NCBI GenBank assembly: GCA_964649195.1
Contig: CAZYPK010000007.1
Location: 1-64,000 of the forward strand
Direction: 5' to 3'
Origin: JTS-RE9 sp964649195
GTDB lineage: Bacteria; Planctomycetota; Phycisphaerae; Phycisphaerales; Phycisphaeraceae
DNA length: 64,000 bases
Shown here piece after piece: positions 7,123-16,296 of the stretch (positions are counted from its first letter, which is position 1; the number at the start of each line of letters is the position of its first letter). The notes beneath the pieces were generated by a model. That model saw nothing but the letters and a program-made list of their open reading frames with translations. It was not told the DNA's origin and ran no database searches. The position numbers were made by a program, and so were the translations under genes.

Positions 7123-9720
7123 CTACTCAAACAAGGGAAGTTGGCCAGGCGCATCGGGCCGCAGCTTCTCAAACAGTTCTTCGTTGCATACGTCTTTGGG
7201 CGTAAGTCTTCGTAATGTCTCGACCAATTCCCACAATTTGGCTTTCGAATGTTCGATGTTCACAAACCGATTAATTGATGCAAGCATCCGGAGCTCGTCG
7301 TTTAAATGAAAAGGAACGCGTTCGTCGTAGTTCTCATTGCTGATATTCTCGCCGTGACCAAGGTGTTCTATATAGGGCGTGCAATATCCATCTCCCCAAT
7401 ACATGTGGGTTATCGAAGACACGGCATTATCGACTCCGACGAGAAATTCCTCGGGCACAACCGAGCCCGAAATTGCTGCTCCGAGATCACGGAGATATGG
7501 CCTGGGCATTAGATGACCAAGACAACCGTTCGCCATCGATCGTATGGCTAGAGAACTGTTGGTGCGTTCTACTTTCAGTATTACTGAGAGCGGCGAGTCT
7601 TTCTCTCCTTCGTAGTCGGCTGCCTCGTCCGTGTGAAGCGTCTCGAAAGTATCTAGTACTAATTGTCCCAGTCCACCATCGCATAGGTCATATTCGACCA
7701 TGACTTCGAGCAACCCGCGAACGAACTCGCGCTGTTGGTCGCCCGATGGGATCATTGCTAGCAGGTCGTCTCTCTCTTCAGTAAATCCTGACATCAGCTT
7801 CATCGCTTCAACTCTGCACTTTAAATCCGGATCCTTGGCACCGTATTCCTGACACTGCTTTGCCCACTTCTCAAAGTGCTGATCGAAGTCCTGATTTCCA
7901 CTGAGTAAGAGCTGTGCCACCGAACCTAGGAAGATACGCCGAAGTTCTGCGTCCGAAATAACCGGGAGTCCGCCATCTGGGGCCAGGAGAATTGTCAGAT
8001 ACGCCCCCTGCCGGAAGAACCAGGCAAGCGAATCGGCACCTGCCCGCGAGCGACAGACCTCTGAAAATTCGCCCCAAAGATTGTCACCGTTCCGCACTCT
8101 CTCCGGCCAATGAAGAGACCAGCACGCGATCACATAGTCCCTGTCGCGGCTGTTGTAGAAATCGACGTAACGCTCTGATCCCCCGGTCAACCTTGAGATC
8201 AGAGCAAGCTCGCACATTGAGGAGGGTATCGGCTGGAGCGGTGGTAAGCCCAAACATTCCTTGGCCCGCTGTTCAACAAGCGGACTGCCGTCTAACGCCA
8301 TCGCTCGGCCAAGCGCGGATAGTGCGCATCGGACGTCCAGGTCTCCGGATGTGGCGCGCGCGATCCGCGATTCGATCCACGTTTGCAGCAACTCGGGTTC
8401 GTCCATCGAATCGGGCAAGGTCTTGCCAGCGAAGTGCCGCATCGCTACCCCCAACAAGTACGGGTCTGAGGTCTTGTTGTGAGAGATCGGCACCGTGACT
8501 TTGAAGTGTGCGCTGAGCGTCTGATACGCCTGCTCCTGCTCGTGGGCCCCATATGGATCGATGACCACGCTTGACCAATTCGCTTGACGGGATGCGGCCG
8601 CGGGGTCGCTTTCAATTATCTGGAAACCGTGCAGTCCGATTCCTGCCGCATCGGCGACGAACGACGGATTTCCCCCGTGAACCAGCAGCCGTTTTGCGGC
8701 GCTGTGAGTGAAGCTGACCACCACTTGAATGGATGCACCTTGAGCGCAGAGGCGATTGCATTCTTGGTCAATTCGCCTGGCAACTTCCAGATCCGCCTCG
8801 TTCCAGCCGTCAATGATCAGAGTCAGGCGGCTATCGCTTTTCCGAAGAATCTGCCCGAGCTTGGACGCCAAGATGGTGACGGGGCTCTGGTTCCCCAGCA
8901 GCCAACCGAAATCCTCAGCGATCTCTTGCAGCAGCCCTGCGTTCAAACTGATCGCGGGGTAGAAGAGGACGGGCTTGCCCGCTTGGATGCGATCCTCCGC
9001 AAACCGGCACAAGAAGTTTGTCTTCCCGACTTGCGGCCTTCCAAACACTGCAACGGCGCGGGCATGCTTGCTGTCTAGGTGTTCGCCAATTGCGGAACGG
9101 GGTTTCGGACGATCAACGTAGAGGCATGGAATATACTTTTTGCCGCTCGCCGGATCGTCGTCGCGCAACATCCGCATCCGATACTCGAGTTGCTTTTTGC
9201 AGAAGACCACCAAGTTCTCGGCCGACAGCGAGACAAAGGACTCGAGGGCTTCGGTCCGTATGGCGAGTTCGTCAACAGACACATTGAACCCGCCGTGAAG
9301 CCCAAGATGATCGGATGGGATATGCGTGTCTGTGATCTCTTGGCGAGTGATCGAATCGTAAACCCGTGATATCTGGCCGTTCGTGACTACGACAAACGGC
9401 GCAATCTGAGGCAACAGGCGGGCGTAAGAAATTCCCTGGTCGCGTGCCTCGTCATCAACAGCCTCGCCCGGCGCTTTCACTTCAACAACCATCAAGTTCC
9501 ATTGGCCCCGGCGGACTAGAACGTCTGCCCGAGGACGCGCGGTCGTCCCTGAACTTAGCTGGGTCGCTGCTGGCGTCGGCTTACCCTTGCCGTCAATGCG
9601 ATATGCCGATCTGCCGAGGTGAATCTCGAACGAAAACTCGATGGAAATCTCACTCGGGTCGAAGCCGCACCCCGCGAGCCACGGGTACACGACTTTTGTC
9701 CTGATATCATCTTCCGACAT
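7123..9720 (-). CDS. Type I restriction-like nuclease fused to a STAND/NACHT-type NTPase
   Basis: 865 residues from the ATG at 9720 (MSEDDIRTKVVYPWL), a start typical of HsdR N-terminal-like nuclease domains. The PD-(D/E)XK signature is visible: Asp66 in RADVLV, Glu80-x-Lys82 in VVEVKAP, then Gln95 and Tyr99. A linker leads to a P-loop (GRPQVGKT, 227-234) and a Walker B (LIIDGWNEAD, 301-310). The remaining roughly 550 residues are helical and lack clear known repeats. The layout is that of NLR-like anti-phage proteins: effector, NTPase, C-terminal sensor. Known members of that broad class kill or degrade DNA when they sense phage; what this one senses is unknown. It sits at the left edge of the Dnd island, facing away from it. 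Confidence 0.8.
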   Translation of the reverse strand: MSEDDIRTKVVYPWLAGCGFDPSEISIEFSFEIHLGRSAYRIDGKGKPTPAATQLSSGTTARPRADVLVRRGQWNLMVVEVKAPGEAVDDEARDQGISYARLLPQIAPFVVVTNGQISRVYDSITRQEITDTHIPSDHLGLHGGFNVSVDELAIRTEALESFVSLSAENLVVFCKKQLEYRMRMLRDDDPASGKKYIPCLYVDRPKPRSAIGEHLDSKHARAVAVFGRPQVGKTNFLCRFAEDRIQAGKPVLFYPAISLNAGLLQEIAEDFGWLLGNQSPVTILASKLGQILRKSDSRLTLIIDGWNEADLEVARRIDQECNRLCAQGASIQVVVSFTHSAAKRLLVHGGNPSFVADAAGIGLHGFQIIESDPAAASRQANWSSVVIDPYGAHEQEQAYQTLSAHFKVTVPISHNKTSDPYLLGVAMRHFAGKTLPDSMDEPELLQTWIESRIARATSGDLDVRCALSALGRAMALDGSPLVEQRAKECLGLPPLQPIPSSMCELALISRLTGGSERYVDFYNSRDRDYVIACWSLHWPERVRNGDNLWGEFSEVCRSRAGADSLAWFFRQGAYLTILLAPDGGLPVISDAELRRIFLGSVAQLLLSGNQDFDQHFEKWAKQCQEYGAKDPDLKCRVEAMKLMSGFTEERDDLLAMIPSGDQQREFVRGLLEVMVEYDLCDGGLGQLVLDTFETLHTDEAADYEGEKDSPLSVILKVERTNSSLAIRSMANGCLGHLMPRPYLRDLGAAISGSVVPEEFLVGVDNAVSSITHMYWGDGYCTPYIEHLGHGENISNENYDERVPFHLNDELRMLASINRFVNIEHSKAKLWELVETLRRLTPKDVCNEELFEKLRPDAPGQLPLFE

Positions 9721-9944
9721 TAAAAACACTCGCTTTTCGCTCGTGCCCAGAGGGTTACTGCAGCTATTTGACGCTAACAAGGGCTGACTCCCGTGACATT
9801 TACCAACTACTTTTTTCAAGCGAATCAACGAGAGCACTTTGTTCACTTCGTTCGGAGCGTGTTTGATCTCATCGGGAGTGGTGAACCACTTAATGCCGAA
9901 ACGGAAACTGAAACAAACAATATCATAGCCGATGCCAAACGCCG

Positions 9945-10010
9945 TGAAAACGTGACTCGGCTCCGGGCTGGGCGGACTGCTCGAGCACTACCGCCGGCTG
10001 GCTGCGAGAA
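9945..10010 (+). pseudogene. Remnant of an rve-transposase C-terminus
   Basis: In the frame through 9961-10008 the DNA encodes GLGGLLEHYRRLAA, closely matching the last residues of the intact transposase at 5938 (RLGGMLKHYHRQAA). The nucleotide match is also clear: CTGGGCGGACTGCTCGAGCA here against CTGGGCGGGATGCTAAAGCA. An in-frame stop lies just upstream. Only about 15 codons remain, so the call rests on a short match. Confidence 0.45.
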
Positions 10011-10184
10011 GCAGGTAGTTGTCGAGACAGGTGCATTCCGAAGGTTGCATGGCAAAATCGGTGCGCGTCGATGACGGAGCACATCAGTTCGGGTACGGCG
10101 CAGAGCAGCTTCATGGGTCAGATGCTGTTGGCAGCACGTGGAAACTAAAACCGAACAAATACTTACTCCACTTCGCGCACCCAT

Positions 10185-10389
10185 TCATGTCGGTGGCGTC
10201 CGCGACTTGTCGCCAGCACGCGTTCTCTTGGCAACTTTTTTGACATCTTCATCCAAATACAAGAAGGCACCTCTCTTCTAACTGTAGATTCTCTTCCGTT
10301 CTGAGATGTGACAGGTCACGCGATGATACCTTTAGTACTTTTCGTGCTTCGTCGCTCGTGATCCATTCGTTGTTGTCTTGATCATGCAT
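10185..10389 (-). pseudogene. Frameshifted small HTH (excisionase/MerR-like) protein
   Basis: The minus strand has an ATG at 10389 opening a 46-codon frame with the motif EWITSDEARKVLKVSSRDLS, typical of one-domain DNA-binding proteins of the excisionase/HTH_17 group. Close to its end, the neighbouring frame continues with what looks like the rest of the domain (KRGAFLYLDEDVKKVAKRTR), ending at TGA 10185-10187. A frameshift around 10275-10285 would join them. This could be decay, a sequencing error, or programmed shifting. No slippery heptamer was obvious. Confidence 0.55.
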
Positions 10390-10586
10390 AGCTCAATTGT
10401 AATACGAGGCTGATAGCAATTTGACGTGTACCGTCACTTCACTTCGGTTTTGCCTTATTGGCATTTAGCCGCGTTTGTTTGTGCCGTAATACATCGACGC
10501 TTTCAAGAAAGTCGCATTTTCCAGGCAACGGTGTCCCAGAGCAATCGCAAGGAGATTCCTTTTCAATCTTCCGATACAATTTGCCT

Positions 10587-11033
10587 GTGACCTCCAAAGA
10601 ACTCCGACAAATCTTATGTCGCAACGCTGACCGGTTCACGCTGCCTCTGCGCATGATCAAGGACCGCCTCGGAGAGCCGCTAAACATCCGCATCCTTAGC
10701 AAGTGGTGCAAAGCGACAGGTCGGGATGTAGTTCTGATGACGTTCGCAACGGATGAAGGGGATGTCGAAATCTTCTGCCCGATCGGATTCCTCAACGGCG
10801 AGGAAACGGCTCTGGAGGGCTGGATCGGTGCGGCCACATCAACGCCAGCTCAACACGAGAATTCCCCGGTGAAGGAAGCGGTTCGTGGGATCGATCACCT
10901 GCGAGGACTATTTGATGAAGGGCCCGGCACAAGTACGCCAGTCCAACAAGACCAGTTGCGCAGTCCAGTTTGGAGAACTTCCAAGCAGCGTTCTTTTGGG
11001 GATTTGAGCGACCAGCCGCCCGCAGAAAGTTGA
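10587..11033 (+). CDS. Protein of unknown function at the left edge of the Dnd island
   Basis: Convincing protein-like sequence begins at the GTG at 10587 (VTSKELRQILCRNADRF); the upstream in-frame extension to 10458 is Ser/Cys/Arg-rich and less gene-like. The N-terminal 70 residues are compact (LNIRILSKWCKATGRDVVLM, then EGDVEIFCPIGFL). The C-terminal half is Ser/Gln/Pro-rich and probably disordered. I do not recognise a family. It is co-oriented with the DUF3553 gene 138 bp downstream. Confidence 0.5.
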   Translation: MTSKELRQILCRNADRFTLPLRMIKDRLGEPLNIRILSKWCKATGRDVVLMTFATDEGDVEIFCPIGFLNGEETALEGWIGAATSTPAQHENSPVKEAVRGIDHLRGLFDEGPGTSTPVQQDQLRSPVWRTSKQRSFGDLSDQPPAES

Positions 11034-11171
11034 AGCCTCCCCGGACGGAAAAGATTTACCGTTGAGCTTTTAGAGTTGCGTCAGTCGCGACGTGATCGAG
11101 CTATGGTCAAATCCGGTGGACTGCGTGATCAGGAATTGTTGCAAACTGGCGAAATGCAAGGAGCGTAACAG

Positions 11172-12092
11172 ATGGAAGTCAGTCGACTCACTGAAGGAAT
11201 GCTCGTTGTCCATCCAAGTAAGCCCGAGTGGGGGCCGGGCAAGGTCGTCAAGATCGTCAGCCCCCTGATTTACGTGCTTTTTCGTGACGTACCAGGGCGC
11301 GAGGCCAAGGCCATCAGCACCGCCTATGTATCACTCGCGGTTGCGCCGAATCAAATGGACGACATTCTGGACAATCTGCCTCCACTCGTGCCGGTCAATG
11401 GAAAGTGGGCACTACCCGAGGAGCGGTTGACGGTGCAACAGGCGATCTCGCAGTTTCATGACCGTTTTAAGCTCGGTTTCGAGGACCCCACTTACATCGG
11501 GGATGCAAAGCTAGGCGAACGTCAGTACAAGTGGGCAGCACATGAGATGTTTGAGTCGCTCCTTGGTTCGGGCCAGTTCGAGCAGCTGTTGGAGAAGGAT
11601 CTTACTGACTTGATTCGCCGGGCGAAGCAGTGCATTGCCAAGGTCAACCTTCTGTCTGTCTTTGAGGTCGCGGCGCTGAAGGACGCGTTCATGGACGAAT
11701 GCGCGGGCCGTCGTTTCTTCGAGACGCTTCTAGTCCTGCTGCGAAGCGGAGAGATAACAGAAGACGTATTCGCACCCTATGCCAAGGCCGTGTGCGACCT
11801 TCCTGCGGACAAAGGGCGTGTAGCAACGTGGCCGGTGGCGACGATATTGCCTTTCCTTGCCCAACCTGATCGACACCTTTTTATCAAGCCCGAGGTGACA
11901 CAGAATGCTGCCGCAAGACTCGGGTTCAGTCTTCGATACAAACCTGCGCCGAACTGGATTACATATGAGGCAGCGCTCCGAATGGCCCACATCTATTCAT
12001 CAAAAATTTCAGCGCTGAAGCCACGTGACATGATTGACGTGCAATCCTTCATTTATGTGGCCTGCGGGGGATATGAGCGATTAGGAATCTGA
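11172..12092 (+). CDS. DUF3553 domain protein
   Basis: 306 residues starting at an ATG with AAGGAG upstream. The N-terminal 60 residues carry the DUF3553 signature: GMLVVHPSKPEWGPGKVVK, then IYVLFRDVPG. This is a small beta-barrel-like domain also found attached to UvrD-type helicases. The rest is helical and not recognised. It stands immediately beside dndA, convergent with it, so a role in the phosphorothioation locus is plausible but inferred only from position. Confidence 0.7.
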   Translation: MEVSRLTEGMLVVHPSKPEWGPGKVVKIVSPLIYVLFRDVPGREAKAISTAYVSLAVAPNQMDDILDNLPPLVPVNGKWALPEERLTVQQAISQFHDRFKLGFEDPTYIGDAKLGERQYKWAAHEMFESLLGSGQFEQLLEKDLTDLIRRAKQCIAKVNLLSVFEVAALKDAFMDECAGRRFFETLLVLLRSGEITEDVFAPYAKAVCDLPADKGRVATWPVATILPFLAQPDRHLFIKPEVTQNAAARLGFSLRYKPAPNWITYEAALRMAHIYSSKISALKPRDMIDVQSFIYVACGGYERLGI

Positions 12093-12154
12093 ACCGATGT
12101 CCCGCGACTTCTTTTGTCTGGATCATTCGCAACTATTCGACCAGTGGGCCGTGC

Positions 12155-13321
12155 TTAAACGAGTCGTGACAGAGCCACCTTCGCTCGCTCCCAATCAATT
12201 CTTGGCGTGGTATCGCACCAGCTCAATCGAATGGCCGCTCTTACCCGCTGACTTGGCAACCCTTGAGCGATCAAAACATGGCTCGGCTCAATGCCCGCTG
12301 ACGTACATGCAGAGCCGTTACTGGCTGCTAGTACATCCTTTAATGACAGAAGTACCGCCTCGCTATCAAGCCACCCACCGTCGCCAGAGCGGAGCGACAG
12401 ATTGAGACAATTTGGGAGTGCACACGCGGGGTCCATGTTCAAATCAAACCCATCCGGGGCGGCCTCAACGAGGCCCTTCAAGAGTCCGTCGCGATATGTG
12501 GTGCAGGCCGACCACCATGCGTCCCTTGTTTGAAGCATTGCGGCCACTGCGGCACCCATTCCTACTACGAGCATGGGTGGAACCGTTCCCGGTCGCAACC
12601 CGCGCTCCTGTCCACCGCCGAAGGTGATCGGCTCCACTGGTGGCAAGCGGAACTGTCGCTTACGAATGAGCAGTGCACCCACGCCCATCGGCCCGCCGAA
12701 CTTATGTCCGCTGACTGAAATCAGATCGACCCGTTCGTGCCTCAATGGTGGCAGATCCTTGCAGAAACCCTGAGACGCATCGATATGTAGATACGTTGGT
12801 CTGTCGCGCAACCCTTCAGCGACCTCGATGACCGGCTGCACCATACCGGTCTCATTATTGACGTGCATCATGGAGACGAGCAGCGTGTCATCGCGGACAG
12901 CCGCCAATACTTCCGCAGGGTTGACACGCCCCACCATGTCGGGCTGCACAAGCGTCACTTCGAAACCACGGCTAGCTAACTTGCTGAGTGGCTCCAGTGT
13001 TGCTTTGTGCTCAATCGCAGTGGTAACGATATGACGGCGACGTTCGCGCTCACCGTAAGCCGCTAGACCGAGCAATGACAGGTTACTTGCTTCGGTTGCA
13101 CCACTAGTGAAGACAACATTGGCAAGGGATAAGCCAGCCACGGTGCCAAGTTGCTCGCGTGCCCGATTGACTGCCTTCTGTGCTTCGTTGCCATAAGCAT
13201 GGGTGCGACTGCCGGGGTTGCCCAAGAGATCACCTTGAAGCCAAGGGAGCATCGTCTCCCGTGCCGCTGGATGCAGCGGCGCGGTGGCATTGCAGTCGAG
13301 ATAAACCGGTCGATGGTCCAT
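12155..13321 (-). CDS. dndA: Cysteine desulfurase DndA (IscS-like)
   Basis: 388 residues from the ATG at 13321 (MDHRPVYLDCNATAPLHP), the canonical aminotransferase class V opening. PLP-binding Lys207 is in SGHKFGGP and catalytic Cys339 is in NGSACTSAG. The enzyme takes sulfur from L-cysteine and hands it to DndC for DNA phosphorothioation. It diverges from dndB with 94 bp between the start codons. An in-frame upstream extension to 13471 exists but would run into dndB and has no homology to the family. Confidence 0.92.
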   Translation of the reverse strand: MDHRPVYLDCNATAPLHPAARETMLPWLQGDLLGNPGSRTHAYGNEAQKAVNRAREQLGTVAGLSLANVVFTSGATEASNLSLLGLAAYGERERRRHIVTTAIEHKATLEPLSKLASRGFEVTLVQPDMVGRVNPAEVLAAVRDDTLLVSMMHVNNETGMVQPVIEVAEGLRDRPTYLHIDASQGFCKDLPPLRHERVDLISVSGHKFGGPMGVGALLIRKRQFRLPPVEPITFGGGQERGLRPGTVPPMLVVGMGAAVAAMLQTRDAWWSACTTYRDGLLKGLVEAAPDGFDLNMDPACALPNCLNLSLRSGDGGWLDSEAVLLSLKDVLAASNGSACTSAGIEPSHVLIAQGLPSQRVRAAIRLSWCDTTPRIDWERAKVALSRLV

Positions 13322-13354
13322 GTACGGAATCTCCGGACTGTGTTTGGAATCAAC

Positions 13355-13370
13355 TTGACAAACGTACGTT
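13355..13370. promoter_or_regulatory. Candidate dnd promoter element with overlapping palindrome
   Basis: In the 94-bp dndA/dndB divergent region, a consensus -35 hexamer TTGACA (13355-13360, plus strand) is followed immediately by the perfect 10-bp palindrome AACGTACGTT (13361-13370). A palindrome inside the promoter spacer would suit an operator controlling dndB-E. I could not place a good -10 box at 16-18 bp spacing; the nearest AT-rich hexamers start at 13381 or later. The assignment is tentative. Confidence 0.45.
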
Positions 13371-13415
13371 AGATCGCCACGATAGATTCTATACCGAGTT
13401 TTCGCGAGACACGCA

Positions 13416-14627
13416 ATGACAAACGACATCCCCGCTGGGAACGAGCACAAACGGCAACGCACCAACCTCACCTCGCCAACCCGCTCGGCGGCGGGCCGCG
13501 TGGCCCATGCTAGCTTTGGATATGACCTGCCAGCGATTCGCGGCGTGCAGGCGGGACGTGAGTACTACGCGAGCATGTTGCCTTTACGGATCGTGCCTAA
13601 GTTGCTCACCTTCGACAACGAAGAAATGCCGCCAGAGCTGCGTGCGCAGCGATCCCTCAACAAAGGGCGATTGCCCGAGATCACGAGATACATCATCGAC
13701 AATCCTGGCGACTACTGCTTCAGCGCGATTACTGCATCAATCGATGCAGAGGTGACTTTTGAGCCGCTGGGCGAGCGGGGCGACGATTCACTTGTGGGCC
13801 AACTGCGCATTCCAATGGGGGCGCGGCTCATAATCAACGACGGCCAGCATCGCCGGGCTGCCATTCAAGAAGCGTTGGACCAGAACCCCGACCTCGGCGA
13901 CGAGAGCATCGCAGTCGTTTTCTTTCTCGATCTCGGTTTGGAGAGGTGCCAGCAGATGTTTGCAGATCTCAACCGCCACGTTGTGCGGCCGAGCAAGAGC
14001 ATCGGAGTGTTGTACGATCATCGCGATGACAAAGCGGTATTGGCGCGATTGATGGTTCTTGGAAGCCCGTTCTTTAAACAGCTCGTTGAACTTGAGCGAA
14101 GCAGCCTCTCGCCGCGTTCGAAGAAGCTTTTCACACTATCGGCGATCTACAGCGCAAACGCAGCGCTGTTGGATCACCTGGAGGTGGCCAATCGCGATGA
14201 GGCGAGGGAAAGAGCTACGGCGTGGTGGGAGGCGGTCGCAGAACAGATTCCGGAGTGGAAGCAAGTTTACGAGCACAAGGTGACAGCGGGCGATGTCCGT
14301 CAACGATGCATCCACACCCACGGGACAACGCTCGTTGCGCTCGGTTGCGTTGGCAACGCGTTGCTTCACGAGTCACTGGCGGAAGGCAAGTCTGACACAT
14401 GGCGGCGACGGATCAAGCCATTGGCTAAACTCGATTGGTCGAGGTCCAATCCGAAATGGCAGGGTCGTGCGGTGATCAGTGGACAGGTTAAAAAAGGCGA
14501 TCAAAATGTTCGGCTCACTGCAAACGCGATCAAGCATCATCTGAAACTTCCGCTCGGGCCTGATGAGCAGCGAGCCGAGGAGCAATTCGAGGAGCAGAAT
14601 GCGGCTGTCAGGCGAAGGCATCGGTAA
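13416..14627 (+). CDS. dndB: DNA sulfur modification protein DndB (DGQHR domain)
   Basis: 403 residues. The diagnostic DGQHR motif is at residues 142-146 (IINDGQHRRAAIQ), followed by VVFFLDLGLERCQQMFADLN, typical of the DndB/DGQHR family. DndB is known as a negative regulator limiting phosphorothioation and is dispensable for the chemistry. It is the first gene of the rightward operon, 22 bp before dndC. No strong Shine-Dalgarno is visible. Confidence 0.93.
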   Translation: MTNDIPAGNEHKRQRTNLTSPTRSAAGRVAHASFGYDLPAIRGVQAGREYYASMLPLRIVPKLLTFDNEEMPPELRAQRSLNKGRLPEITRYIIDNPGDYCFSAITASIDAEVTFEPLGERGDDSLVGQLRIPMGARLIINDGQHRRAAIQEALDQNPDLGDESIAVVFFLDLGLERCQQMFADLNRHVVRPSKSIGVLYDHRDDKAVLARLMVLGSPFFKQLVELERSSLSPRSKKLFTLSAIYSANAALLDHLEVANRDEARERATAWWEAVAEQIPEWKQVYEHKVTAGDVRQRCIHTHGTTLVALGCVGNALLHESLAEGKSDTWRRRIKPLAKLDWSRSNPKWQGRAVISGQVKKGDQNVRLTANAIKHHLKLPLGPDEQRAEEQFEEQNAAVRRRHR

Positions 14628-14649
14628 CCAATGAATCGGACTTACGAGC

Positions 14650-16296
14650 ATGAGCAACAACGAGAAACAGATTGACCTGCTATCCAACGCCGCATCCAAG
14701 GCACGCCCTCGATCGGCGTTTGAAAGTGGCATGACGCGCGAGCTAACCGAGCTACGACAGGAGATTCGCGAGTTGTATCGCGAGGACGCTGTGCCGTGGG
14801 TGATCGGTTACAGCGGCGGCAAGGACTCGACCGCTATTCTTCAACTGGTCTGGCGCGCAATCGCAGAGATTCCAGATGGCGAACGCACGAAACCGGTTCA
14901 CGTCATCAGCACCGATACTCTCGTCGAGAACCCGATCGTCGCCGCATGGGTAAACGGCTCTCTTAAGCGCATCGGCCAAGCCGCCAAGGAACAAGGTGTG
15001 CCGATTGTTCCGCACAGGCTGACGCCAGCGGTCGAAGATACATTTTGGGTCAACCTGATCGGCCGCGGCTACCCTGCCCCCCGAAACAAATTCCGCTGGT
15101 GTACAAATCGTCTCAAGATTCAACCGAGTAATACATTTATTCGTAATGTTGTCCGTGATAACGGCGAGGCGATTCTCGTCCTGGGCACCCGTCGCGCAGA
15201 GAGTAGTAGCCGCGCGGCAAACATGAAGAAGCACGCGAAACTCGCGGTCCGGGACAAGCTTGGGCCAAACGCCACTTTGCCCAACTGTCTCGTCTTCACG
15301 CCAATCGAACATTGGGCCAACGACGACGTTTGGGCGTTCCTCACTCGCGAATCAAACCCGTGGGGCCAGGACAACCACGATCTCATGAGCATGTACCGTG
15401 GGGCAAGCGAGGACGGTGAGTGCCCTCTCGTCGTCGACAAGAGTACCCCATCTTGTGGCAACAGCCGGTTTGGCTGCTATGTCTGTACGCTCGTTGATCA
15501 AGATAAATCGATGGCCGCGATGATCCAAAACGACGCGGAGAAGGAATGGATGGAGCCACTGCTGGCACTGCGAGATGATCTCGATTTTCGAGGCGACACC
15601 AAACGAGCTGCTGAAAAGAAGAGGCGTGACTATCGGCGTATGGGTGGTGGACTAACGCTCTATAGACCAGGTGACGCAGAAGAAGACCAGCTCGTTCGCG
15701 GCCCATACACCCAAGACGCGCGGGCCAATTGGTTACGGCGGGTGCTTGAAACCCAGCGGATTGTGCGAGAGATCGGCCCGTCAGAAGTACGTGAGATCGA
15801 ATTGCTGACACTAAGCGAGCTGCAAGAAATACGTCGGCTCTGGGTGGTTGAAAAGCATGAAATTGAAGATCTTGTACCGCAGATTTACAAACAGGTGATG
15901 GGTGACACTTACCCGGGGCCGCCGATTGATGAGGACCTCGTGTTCGATGCCGAGGCGTTGGCAATGCTTCAAGAGGAATGTGTCGCTGGTACTGAAAACG
16001 TTGACGATGTCGCTTCGACCGGACCGCTCACCTTTGAGCTTGCTCGTAATCTTCTCGACATTGAGCGTCGCTTCCGCACGAAGGCCAACCGCCGTGGGCT
16101 CTTCAAGGAATTGGAGCGAGCGGTGGAACGCTGCTTCTACGATGGAGAGCAAGACGCGCTCGCGCGAGCAAGGCTGTTGCGCGGCGATGCACCCGATGAC
16201 GATGATGAAGGTGAGCTGGTTAACCCAGAAGTCATGATCCAACTTAGCATGAACGGTCACGCGATCCCCGCAGAGGAGGCCAACGGTGCAGATTGA
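14650..16296 (+). CDS. dndC: Phosphorothioation protein DndC (PP-loop sulfurtransferase)
   Basis: 548 residues. The PP-loop SGGKDS is at 55-60 in VIGYSGGKDSTAI, as in PAPS reductase/adenylation enzymes. Cysteines available for an Fe-S cluster include Cys151 (FRWCTNRLK), Cys258, Cys269, Cys276 and Cys279 (the last three in CGNSRFGCYVC). DndC is thought to activate the DNA backbone by adenylation and receive sulfur from DndA. Its 3' end overlaps the dndD start by 11 bases, implying translational coupling. Confidence 0.95.
   Translation: MSNNEKQIDLLSNAASKARPRSAFESGMTRELTELRQEIRELYREDAVPWVIGYSGGKDSTAILQLVWRAIAEIPDGERTKPVHVISTDTLVENPIVAAWVNGSLKRIGQAAKEQGVPIVPHRLTPAVEDTFWVNLIGRGYPAPRNKFRWCTNRLKIQPSNTFIRNVVRDNGEAILVLGTRRAESSSRAANMKKHAKLAVRDKLGPNATLPNCLVFTPIEHWANDDVWAFLTRESNPWGQDNHDLMSMYRGASEDGECPLVVDKSTPSCGNSRFGCYVCTLVDQDKSMAAMIQNDAEKEWMEPLLALRDDLDFRGDTKRAAEKKRRDYRRMGGGLTLYRPGDAEEDQLVRGPYTQDARANWLRRVLETQRIVREIGPSEVREIELLTLSELQEIRRLWVVEKHEIEDLVPQIYKQVMGDTYPGPPIDEDLVFDAEALAMLQEECVAGTENVDDVASTGPLTFELARNLLDIERRFRTKANRRGLFKELERAVERCFYDGEQDALARARLLRGDAPDDDDEGELVNPEVMIQLSMNGHAIPAEEANGAD

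Noticed and set aside
9793..10074. 93-codon plus-strand frame
   Set aside because: Contains transposase debris in a different frame and has no consistent protein signal.
12097..12405. 102-codon plus-strand frame after the DUF3553 gene
   Set aside because: Overlaps the conserved C-terminal part of dndA in antisense, no ribosome site of note.
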